DNA from: Rhynchonema sp. JSB1_4
Taxonomy: Eukaryota; Nematoda; Chromadorea; Monhysterida; Xyalidae
NCBI GenBank assembly: GCA_030248065.1
Contig: JASAMV010002805.1
Coordinates: 1-64,000 of the forward strand
Direction of reading: 5' to 3'
DNA length: 64,000 nucleotides
Under the pieces are notes generated by a model. It saw nothing but the letters and a program-made list of their open reading frames with translations, was not told the DNA's origin and made no database searches. Positions 50,020 through 59,646 of the stretch are shown here, in pieces. Both the position numbers and the translations under genes were made by a program. Every line of letters begins with the position of its first letter. Within the stretch, counting starts at the first letter, position 1.

Positions 50020-51873
50020 TCAGCCCACTTCCTGTCCCACCTTCCTGACATCTCCATCCGACAGATCCATAGCAGTGCCAATCACATCGGTGTACTGTGT
50101 CTGCCTGGCCAGCATTGTTGCCTGTCCGTTCGCACTGAACGCCGTTGAGTCGTAGTGCATCACTGACTCGTAATCGTACGACTCACCCAATAGGTCCTGC
50201 TGGGATCGACTGACTATGTCGAATTGTCCGGTCATGCCTGCAACAAAAGCGAGTGTGTACAGGTGAGGGTACATGGGCCATAAATAATCACTTGTGAACC
50301 AATGATGATTATCTGTCGGTGGTACAATCCACAACCTCTGGCTTTGGTTTGATGTAGAAAATAACTACGAAATTCCTCATTCGATACCGCACTTTACAAC
50401 AGCCAAATTGGCTCACAAGCACTTGTTCGTGAGTTGCTCTCGTGACAGAACAGTTATAGGCGTCGCCAGGAGCTTCAAACCAAAGTAGGGCTGTGTGGTT
50501 TCGGAGCATGAGCTGCCAATGTGCAGGAAATGGAACCGCTGTGTAATTGTCCCGTCTCCCCCGAATCACCAACCAGGTAATATGTTGTTCCACACAATCT
50601 CAATGTGCGCATCCCTATCGGATCGACTGTGTTCGTGCCAGAGTCCCAACGCGTGCAACACTTCGTGTACGATGATTTCGTGATACAAACAACCGCGACC
50701 AAGCGACAACTCCTGACGACCACCCGCACGACCAACTTGTGAGAAACAACTGCAGCAGAAGCAACATTGGCGCGTTGGCTTTCCGAGCGTCATTTTACGC
50801 TACACATCGATGGTGTTGTTCTGGTCTGCGATGTTATCACGATCACGAAACAACACCCACCCGTAGCCTTTGACGAAATGCAGGTAGTCCCTTTGATCAG
50901 TACGAGGCACAAATCGAACACATGTTCGATTGTGATATGACTCCAGTGAATCCGTTAGAATACGGCTCTCCCACGAACCTGAAAATCAAGGTTATTAAAA
51001 TTGTCGAAAATCATAATACAAAGAAAAGAACGAAAATATTGAAGTTCACTTACGATACTCAGAGCTGATCTCATATGGCACGATACCGCCGGGCCATTTT
51101 AACTGCACACTGCTAACCGCGTTGTGATAGCGCGCTGACGTCGGCTTCAAGGGATACAAGCTGCGTTTCCTTAGCTCTTTGCTTTAACGACAAAAAAGTT
51201 ACAGTTTATGAAGCGACTATTGGTACTAAAACGTTTTGAAAGCATAGCACCTTGATTATAATACATCACCTACATCACTTAGCCCAATTTGATCTTTCTG
51301 GAACCCCACAATATCGCCCTGATAATGTCCTGACGTCATCCACCGTTTATGTTGTGCGGCTGTGTTGCTGCGTTGTCTGGGGGGCAACTGGGGTCGGGTT
51401 ACGGTAGTTGTGACACCACCATGATGCAATAGATGTGCTAGAGATGTCCAACGTGGGATGCCTGTAAGATTGTGAAACATCACATGAAATGTGCTGGTAC
51501 ACATAGGCCATCTGTATGCAAATCACTGGGTTTGACTGTTTCTTGATATCGTCAAAGCGGTATGATCCCCCAATGCCATGTATGCATTAAATGGCCATGT
51601 GAGTCTCAAAAATTGCTCTGAGAAACATCACTGAATATGAAAGGTGTGAGGCAGCGAAACATCAAGACACCACTTACCGTGCGACGGTGTGGCACCAACA
51701 TGTTTGCTAGGCCATAGCTGAAACTTGTGTCTGAATTGCAGGAATATGAAAGAGAATTGAAACGTCTCAAGGAGTTATAACATACTCACCAAAAGCAAGC
51801 AGTAGACCATCCTTTGGAGTAACATTTCATCCAGATCAAACTTGAAACCCAACAGTCGACGGGGACGATTCAT
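50020..51873 (-). CDS. Astacin-family (M12A) zinc metalloprotease
   Basis: Minus-strand exons: 51873-51790, 51717-51678, 51461-51270, 51176-51054, 50978-50847, 50735-50574 and 50237-50020. A start at the internal Met (51825) gives a better signal peptide (MLLQRMVYCLLLLWPS). A ~95-residue propeptide region ends near a basic site (LRKRS). The catalytic domain then begins with KWPGGIVPYEIS, followed by TCVRFVPR. The zinc site HEVLHALGLWHEHSRSDRD matches HExxHxxGxxHExxRxDRD exactly. The Met-turn is SVMHYDS. Astacins process extracellular matrix and cuticle proteins. Oddities: the Cys usual in the GCxSxVG segment is Tyr here (KGYGW), and this splice junction is less certain. The frame ends soon after LSDGDVRK, without the usual final Cys or any accessory domain, so a donor at AGGAAG|GTGGGA may lead to further exons left of 50020. 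Confidence 0.88.
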
Positions 51874-53236
51874 GTTGAAAAACAGGAGCAGTTGGGATTC
51901 ATAATCAGGTTAGGGGTATCATCACATGACCGACTTTCGCGTGTGACTTCGCAGTGAAAGTTTTGAAGTGCCCAAACGTTTACATGTTTTTGAGTAACCA
52001 CAATTGTAAAAACATTGTCAATCAATCAAGTGTTACGTGCGTGGAGAAAAAACAGAAATGATATCCATTTGATATGAAAAGTTTAAATGGTGAGGCTCAG
52101 ATCCTCTCTTGGGTATGCATTTCAGCAAGTGCAACATTCTTAATCCTTTGTGACGACAAGGGCACTCGTACGCACTTGAGGTGATGTGATAAAACACCTT
52201 CAACTTGCGTGTCTATAATCAAATGGGCATTATAGCAGCCGAAGAATATGTTATCATAATGATGAATATTACGCTTTCGTATATGTCGGATCTATTGTTA
52301 TCACTATTGATATGAATGCCAAAACGTTTGGATACAACATAAAGTTTCTGCAATCAATTCTGTGGACGCATATGTATGTACATACATATCTCTTTTACAA
52401 TGAAAATGTGGCAGAATCTACGTACTCTCGTTTGCGAAAAGGGTTTCAAACTAAAGCAGAAAGAATCTTAAAACTTCAGATCTAATAACCCTCGGTCAGC
52501 ACTCTGGTGCTTTTTAATCTCCGCAACAACTGCACCGAGAAGCAACAAAGCATCAACGATTTGGCAAAAAAATCTCGTTTATTTAGTAGCTGTTAAACCA
52601 TTATTGCTGGTCAGGTCACTGACTTTTTAACAATATTAACAATGCGTTTATCTATCAAGATTACTGGTTGTACCCCATCATCTTTCCCCCGCGTTATTGT
52701 GGTGCCAAAACAATGCACACATGTTTAATAAATTGGCTACTTCATTGATACACTCGTTGTGCAATTCGTAAAAACAGTTTTGTCTCCAAGGATGTGCATT
52801 GTTGTCTGGCAAGATGGTGTGTCATTGAGCAAACAAACGCACAGATGCTGTACCACATTGGCAAGCACACTCACCACGAGCTTACGTGATGTCCGAAAAT
52901 CATACAAAAACTGTGTAATTTCCAATACCTGTCTATACCTGTCTTTCCAATACCAAACTCGTCAATCTAGGGGTCACAGTTGCTGCTATGGCCAATACCA
53001 CTGATAAGACAGCACAACACTGTCGACACCAACAGCAGTCATACACACAGGTCCATTGCATTATGGGTAACACTTCAGCACATCGCAATAATCACCGATA
53101 AAGTTACTGGCGCAAAAACACCTGAGAGTCATTGCACTGCTTGTGCCCTTGATACACGTGACATTGTAACTTTTTAACCTTCACGATACACTCCTGAAAA
53201 TCTTCCACACGCTGTTTGCTTGTATGATTGAACACA
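51874..53236. other. Divergent intergenic region between astacin and dihydrodiol dehydrogenase genes
   Basis: 1.36 kb A/T-rich spacer with no supported exon. It should hold both promoters, but no specific element is recognisable. A palindromic GTATGTACATAC lies near 52375. Confidence 0.5.
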
Positions 53237-55604
53237 ATGGTGCTCCGTTGGGGTATACGTGGTTGTGGTATGATCAGCCATGACTTTGCTGCCGCTATTG
53301 CCACCTTGTCCAATGACGAACACCATGTAGGTTATAATGGTCCAACAGATTCACTTTCTCGAAAACGTTGCTAAAATCCTTATCCTTCGAGGTGACGGCC
53401 GTGTGCGGTTCGAAGCCGCAACAATTCTGCGATCGGCTCAAACTGACTGACGTCAAATTGTTCGACAGAAACAGTGAATCCGACTTTTACAACGATCGAG
53501 ATATCGGTACACAAGGGAGATCAGAGAAGTTTTGAACAACTTTATTCCGAAAAGTCAACATTCGAACGTCTTCCTTAGACATCGTGTACGTTGGCGTGAT
53601 CAACAGCGAACATCTCGAAGTCGTTCTCAATGCCTTGAACCACGACAAACACGTTCTGTGTGAGAAACCAATGGGGTTGAACGAAGGGGAGACAAGGAAG
53701 ATGGTGGATTGCGCCAGACAAAATGGACGGTTCATGATGGAGGTCGGTGCCGGTGATGTTTCAGATCGAGTTTATTCTAGTTGCACTGTAATAAATGATA
53801 GGTATATGGCTCGGTCTGTACTGTCTTGCAAAGCCGACTGTCGTGTATACATAACACCACATCATCGGTCTTGCAAAAAACCAAGACCTGGCATGCAGGC
53901 AGGACCAATCATCGTATTTGATATCGCCTACATGCACATGCAAAACGTTCAGTTCCACACAATTCTGCCATTTTCAATTCTTATCAATGATCAGGGTTAC
54001 TGGAGTCGCTTCTTCCCGGCCTACCAACACGCGCGTCAGTTGGTGCGACAGGGCGCCATCGGTGATGTGCAATACACAGCTGCCAATTTCACGTATCACT
54101 TTGTTGAAGTTAGTTGGATGCATGATTACATTCGGTTTTGATGCTTCATACCAACCACACTGTTTTAGTCCACACTGTTTCTAGAGAGCCTCAGAAGGAA
54201 CGCCAGGTTCCCATCTATCGGTAACCTCCTGATTTCTTCTCTGATACATACCTATACATCGCGAACATTATGGCGACAAAAAATGGCGGTGCCACCCGAG
54301 TGACCATGTCACCCTAGACTTTATGAAGAAGAATACCAACGTGTGTATTGTATCCCAGAACGCCAATAAATTTGCGCCGACATTGGGTGGTGGAACAACC
54401 ATGTCACTTGGCTGCTACACCTACGCACTCGCACAGTTCTTCATGGGCTTGAAACCCGAGAGGATATTGGCGATGGGTGCTTTAACCGAGCAGGGTTGGC
54501 CGATAAAAGTAGTTTTAATGTTTCAAAATATCAAAGAAAGCTTTCGACTATTGCTCAGGCACGGACCATACCGTCATGGCCACGTTACAGTACCCGAACG
54601 GTAGATTCAGTTCCTGTACGTACAGTGCTGCCGTGTCGTCACCTAGTGAAGCCACTATTGTGGGCACAGAGGGGATGATAAAGGTGAGAACGATTGATGA
54701 CATTTGGACCCGTAGAAACCTTGAAGACGACAACAACAATTGCGACAACGGCAAGGCAAAGATAAATTTTGTATCAACCGTATTTTGCGATAGTGTTCCA
54801 GCATTAATTCAGAGCTGTGTAAAAGTTGTTCCCAAAGACCAAAGTAACCAATAGCAACTTAACTTTTACGATGATCAAAATGCTTTAAGCAGTGCTCCTA
54901 CTGTATCGATCACACTTTAAGCAGTGCCTGGCGCGATCCAACCGCAGTCGTCGTGATGCTTGATTTCCAACTACGGGTGGAATTTTCGAAACGGTGTAAA
55001 GGTCAGTTGGGCGTAAAGGTCGGTGTAAAGTTCGGTCGAAAGCTCGGTCGGCGTAGCTCGGTGTAAACGTGAAACATTGCCTGTTATTAACGTGGAATGT
55101 TTCAAGTTTACACCGAGGTCTATCACACTGAGCTGTCGACCGAGCTTTCCACCGACCTTTACACCCAACTGACCTTTACACCGTTTCGAAAATATCACTC
55201 TACACATGACTCCAACACGTTGATGTTTCACTTGCAGCTGCCCCACCCATTCTGGTGTCCACTCGATGTGGACGTGTACAAACGTAAAGGTCGTGTGACC
55301 GAGAAGGTCGACTCGAAGCACTTTGCATTGCCGGACTCGGATGGGGGGACGATCGACAGGAACTATATCAATTCGTTGGGCTTTGTCTATGAGGCACAAG
55401 CCATTCGAAAGTGTATTGCTCAAGGTTGGTATTTGACTGTTACTTTGTTCATTTTCATTATTTTGGTGTTTCACAGACAAGTGCTCTTGCCTTTGTAATT
55501 CAGGCAAATTAGAGTGCGATGAGATGACCTGGGAGCAATCGATCGAATTGGCTTCGACCACGGATGAGATTTTGCGTCAAGTTGGGTGCAAACATGCGAA
55601 ATAA
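53237..55604 (+). CDS. Trans-1,2-dihydrobenzene-1,2-diol dehydrogenase-like oxidoreductase (Gfo/Idh/MocA family)
   Basis: Eight exons, all phases consistent: 53237-53326, 53392-53506, 53579-53742, 53995-54108, 54359-54494, 54559-54683, 55238-55424 and 55504-55604, giving 343 aa against 334 in mammalian DHDH. The N-terminal Rossmann region reads MVLRWGIRGCGMISHDFAAA. Then come DIVYVGVINSEHLEVVLNAL and HVLCEKPMG with the family EKP lysine, YWSRFFPAYQHARQLV, LGGGTTMSLGCYTYALAQFF (with the expected Tyr), MATLQYPNG, EATIVGTEGMIK and a C-terminal GFVYEAQAIRKCI. The enzyme class is NADP-dependent and acts on dihydrodiols or sugars in the cytosol; substrate here is unknown. Intron 6 hosts a foldback repeat. 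It ends 133 bp from the convergent acetyltransferase gene. Confidence 0.93.
54979..55195. repeat. Foldback element in an intron of the dehydrogenase gene
   Basis: ATTTTCGAAACGGTGTAAAG near 54981 pairs with TTTACACCGTTTCGAAAATA near 55175. The arms are built of repeated GGTCGGTGTAAA / TTTACACCGACC and TCGGTCGAAAGCTCGGTCG words, with TGAAACATT and AATGTTTCA facing each other near the centre. It lies inside the 54684-55237 intron, ending about 40 bp before the acceptor. Confidence 0.75.
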
Positions 55605-55679
55605 TTGTCTGGATGCTGATTTTGTATTTTGTTGATCGTAAATAATTTGGTCCAATTTTAGTGCATACTGATTTTACCG

Positions 55680-55685
55680 AATAAA
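55680..55685 (+). terminator. Poly(A) signal of the dihydrodiol dehydrogenase gene
   Basis: AATAAA starts 76 bases after the TAA stop. A second AATAAA follows at 55704-55709. Both sit in the 133-bp gap before the convergent acetyltransferase gene's stop codon. Confidence 0.55.
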
Positions 55686-55736
55686 ACTGTTTTTCTTGTC
55701 GTCAATAAACCAGTAACAACCCAGCAAGTTGATGTT

Positions 55737-57236
55737 TCACAACGGCTTGTAGCACAACTGCCCGCAATCGGTGCCATCATGGCACGTCAGAATGCGATTA
55801 CCCTGATCGTCAAGGTAATTATCATGCGGCAAGCTTTTCAGCACCTGGAATCCCATTTTGGCGAACATGCGCTGTGATGCCATGGCTGTGGCTGTCACGT
55901 ACACGCCGACACAACCCAGCGACTTGCCTGAAATAATAAACGTTCTCTCTTCAAATCCTGTCGTTGATGTCCTCGGCTACCAATATCACTTGCACAATCT
56001 GCCCTGTGGTACGAACAGCACTCATCACTGTGAGGAACGTGTGTCAGAGTTTGGAAATTAACGTTAGATTGGTGATCAAAAAATCGTTCAAAAGTGTTCA
56101 CCACATCCAGCGGGAACTACAGAAGATAAAAAGTTAAGGCCTAACTATATTTCGTTCTCTCAGAGAACAAAGAACAAATTCTCGCGCGCTGATTGGCTGT
56201 TGAACATACGTGGACCAATCAGCGCGCGAGAATTTGTTCTTTGTTCTCTGAGAGAACGAAGAATAGATAGGCCTTCACTCTAGAGTATTCTTTCGTCAAC
56301 GTGGCACTTGAAGCGATTTTGAATGAACTCAGCGGCTTTTAATCACGCTCCTGTCACTTCACTATATAGAGGGTGCGATCGGAACAGGTTTATAGACTGT
56401 CAAAGAACGTGTCTAACCAGCTTCAATCGACCGGCGCACCATTTCGGATGCGATTCCGCGTCGCGCATATCGCTCCAGGTCGACGACCACGATCACAAAT
56501 TTGAGCAGTTTAGTTTTCGTGTCCATTTCCAGTTTGTTTGGCAGCTCGCACTCCAAAGCATCCAGATATGATAGCAAATGACGCACGTTGACGGGCTGGT
56601 CAGGGTTAGGAGGAATGGTTGACTTTTGCACATCGCCCAAACACTTGACTGCGCTCAGACGCACGCCGATGATTTCGTTGTGTTGATTCACGGCCATGAA
56701 ACTCACTGGATCCTGTGATATGCGATGAAAACTTAGCGTAAAAATAAGCGAAAAGTATCACTGGAAGTGTACATATATCTACAGTAGGTAGACAAACGTG
56801 TACATACAGTATATGTACAAAAGGCCTCACCGCCTTGGTATATGAAACCAGGTGACCATATCGGGTTCAAGTGCAGCCAACACCAACCCATCAACGAGCG
56901 CAAGGTTGGCCAAAATTAGCACAAGATGAAACGGACACCAACTTTTAGCGATTCATCAACCAATTCCGAGTACACAGGCCGCATGTCGAGTGCATTGAGT
57001 TTGAGTGCTGCATTTGTGGGTTCGCTGCCGTTGAAATGTGCCAGTAGGAATTCAATGATGTCATTACGTCGATCAATGGTGGCCAGTGTGTAATGGATTG
57101 GGTCGGTCATTTCGATGTTGTTCTTGTCGTCGCCAATCACAATCTGCACTGGAACATCAGTTGACGCGCAGTGTTGCAGCGCTGGTCTGCGTTGAACGCA
57201 CCACCAACCGGTCAACGCGCACAGAGTGAAAAACAT
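55737..57236 (-). CDS. GNAT acetyltransferase, arylalkylamine N-acetyltransferase-like
   Basis: Minus-strand exons 57236-56943, 56712-56418 and 55927-55737 (TGA), phases consistent, about 259 aa. Features follow the dopamine/arylalkylamine N-acetyltransferase pattern: an N-terminal helix (IIEFLLAHFNGSEPTNAAL), ESLKDPVSFMAVNQHNEIIGVRLS (beta4 substrate loop), LKFVIVVVDLERYARRGIASEMVRRSIE as the acetyl-CoA binding region with RRGIA for the Q/RxxGxG/A loop, and a C-terminal MASQRMFAKMGFQVLKS. Such enzymes acetylate biogenic amines, which in arthropods feeds cuticle sclerotisation and amine clearance; the substrate here is not known. The first 30 residues are hydrophobic and could be another exon choice. 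The stop codon TGA is the start of a TGAAACATCA motif. Intron 2 hosts MITE copy 2. Confidence 0.82.
56138..56273. mobile_element. 136-bp palindromic MITE, copy 2 (intron of the acetyltransferase gene)
   Basis: Same element and same length as 32271-32406, with the same GGCCTAACTAT ends and CGCGCTGATTGG arms. The central segment reads GGCTGTTGAACATACGTGGA, the reverse complement of copy 1, so the copies are inserted in opposite orientation. A few substitutions separate them. Confidence 0.9.
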
Positions 57237-58575
57237 GGTTGCGGACAAGGGACAGGGGGACAGTGACACTTGTTTGGTGAGGGTTTATAATTTTAGGCAC
57301 CAGGTAATGAAACGAGATCATGAGCTTCTAACTGGTTGATGATATCAACTCATGCATATAAAATAAATAAGCGACACCTTCTTGAACAAGGGGCAGCTCC
57401 AGGTGGCACGCTCCCACGGATGCGAGCTAAATTTAGTTTAGATGCAGATTTACGGGTTAGCCCAGATGAGGGGACTGAGAGAATATTGAGCAAATTTGCA
57501 TTATTTCTACACTTCAAGCGCTGGTTCAATTGTCCGTCTTCTTGCATTTTTTGTGATAATCTAGTCTCTACAAATCTATCCACTGCCATCAACAAAAACA
57601 AGAATAAGCAAAGACAACATTCCCACATAGACAGAAGTTGAGCATGGTCAAACAAAACCGGTTACTGCTGCATATTTTCTGCGACGTCAAAATAATCGAT
57701 AAGAGTGATATGCACCCCCAAACACGTGTACCACGACCAAAATACATACATAAAGTGTGTCTTTACCTGTGGTATCTCTCTGACTGACCACACGTGTTGA
57801 TTGCGTGTATTATACGTGACTGTCTCAAAGCAGCAGCCATATCGTATCACTTTCAGACTTGCACACCAATCTGTCTTTGGTTGCGGCTTCTAGCTTCTTT
57901 GGCTGTCTTGAAACGGGAACGCGAAAAGACCTTGCCTTGCATTGTCTGATTTGCTTCTTGAGTGTCATGCCAGAGTGTCAAGCTTTTCCGCCCTCATCGT
58001 CATCAGATTTTTCTCCATGTAATTTATTTTAATTTTCAAAATGGTTCAAGAATTTGAGAACAACGCAAAAACTTACGGTATTGTACGTAATGAATAATAA
58101 TACAACAAAGTTACAAACACTTCGCTGCATGACCCGAATGTACAAACCATAGCACAGAATACAATTTACATCGACTCGGATACATTTGAGAAAAAAACCG
58201 ACTTTAAAAAATAAGGAAGTTGCAAAAATTAGCTTTTTCTCGGAAATACAAAAACAGGAAAAGCTGCATACTTGACAAATTATAACATAACACAGTATAT
58301 GAAAAAAAACACCGGGTTAATTTTTAACACAATAAAGCATGAACAACGTGACACTGTTTTTTGGAGAAGATCACGATTGCAGTGAGCTAACAAACATAAC
58401 ACGTCTAATGTTCAACAAATAATCCGGGATGAACACCGTTTCCGATAGAATTCCACATGTATCATAAGAACTGAGAAAAGTAAGAAAAAATAAGAAACAT
58501 TGCCAAAACTATAAAGAACAGCTTTGACTGTGCACAATACAACAGCGCTACTGGAAAATGGAGCATTTGCAGGAA
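57237..58575. other. Intergenic spacer, nothing recognised
   Basis: 1.3 kb A/T-rich region between the acetyltransferase start and the phosphatase stop on the same strand. A TTTATT near 58026 would read AATAAA on the minus strand but is ~550 bp past the phosphatase stop. No coding exon is seen. Confidence 0.5.
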
Positions 58576-59623
58576 CTACGAGCTGGCGACCGAATCTTGG
58601 GAGCTGAGTGTGCTTGTCTCTGCAGCTAATTGTTCAAGTTCAGTGAGACTCGAGTTCGATGACACATAGAACATGCCGGCATCTCTGTCCTCGGGCAAGG
58701 GTTCGAGACTGGGCACGAACTTGGGCTTCGCCCCCGACGGCTGACGATCGCGCGCCTCGCTGATGAATGGCGTGCCCATCGAACCGTTCTCCTTCTCGTC
58801 CGGGGAAGGCGAAGGGGAATTCTGTAATGGGGAAGGTGGGGTGATCGGATTTTGTGCTTTCTTTACAGGGAACGCTTTATTGCTGTGATGGACAGCTCGG
58901 TCCCCAATCAGGCCCAGTCTCCTGTACCTACGGTGAATTATCTTTACTGTGACGGCCAGGTTCCGATCCTGTCACTTTATGCCTTTGGCATTCCGGTACC
59001 GTCAACAAAAGCGCTCTAAAGATCTGAAAAGAAACGGAAACATCATGCACACCAACCGATTCGCGTTTGGGCACGACGATGGGCAGATAGACATCGGGAA
59101 TGAGTGTTGGCTCGCCATCTTGGCCGCGATTGCCGGACGCCCAAACCAGGCGCACAGATGGTGCGGTGCGTTTGATCAATTGTTCGTAGGCAATGAGTTG
59201 ACGCCAAAAACCGAGATTGGGTCGAACCATCGGTCTCTTGGCGGACATCAGCCAATAGGCTTCGCGCAACGATTTGCATCTGAATTTGAGCAGATAGGCC
59301 AGACATATGGTGGCTGACCGACTGACGCCGGCGACACAGTGCACCAGCACACGACAACCGTCCATCAGCGCCGCGTGGATACGATCGGTGACCAGGTCGA
59401 AATGTTCGGAAATGTCGGCTGTGTCCGTGTCATCGACCCACAGTTTGATTCGATCCACATCGGCCATTCGCAGATTCGGCACTTCACTTGTCGCATTCAC
59501 AATCATTTGGACATTCAACGCACGAAGCTCGGCCGGCTTTAGCGCTGTCACCCCGGATATGTACAGGTCGGGGATGACCTCGGTGATGGATGCCCATTGT
59601 AGATTCACTTTGAAACTCGGCAT
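58576..59623 (-). CDS. Atypical dual-specificity protein phosphatase, DUSP14/18-like
   Basis: Minus-strand exons 59623-59057 and 58821-58576 (TAG), about 270 aa. Catalytic core: ASITEVIPDLYISGVTAL at the N-terminus, IVNATSEVPNL, general acid region WVDDTDTADI, and the P-loop HCVAGVSRSA matching HCxxGxxRS with catalytic Cys and Arg. ICLAYLLKF and RPMVRPNLGFWRQLIAYE follow. The last motif (RPNxGFWRQL) is characteristic of the DUSP14/18/21 group, which dephosphorylates MAP kinases and other substrates. The core is followed by a ~80-residue Ser/Pro-rich tail (SPSPSPDEKENG). Splicing at 59057 is uncertain: the next 33 bases form either coding sequence or a tiny intron, and the frame also stays open to a possible donor at TTGACG|GTACCG. 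TGATGTTTCA lies 14 bases before the ATG. Confidence 0.9.
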
Positions 59624-59646
59624 CCTGTTGGCTGGGTGATGTTTCA

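Noticed and set aside
56829..56938. Read-through GLVLAALEPDMVTWFH as an acetyltransferase exon
   Set aside because: There is no AG acceptor in the right place, and direct joining of 56943 to 56712 gives ESLKDPVSFMAV with perfect phase and family match.
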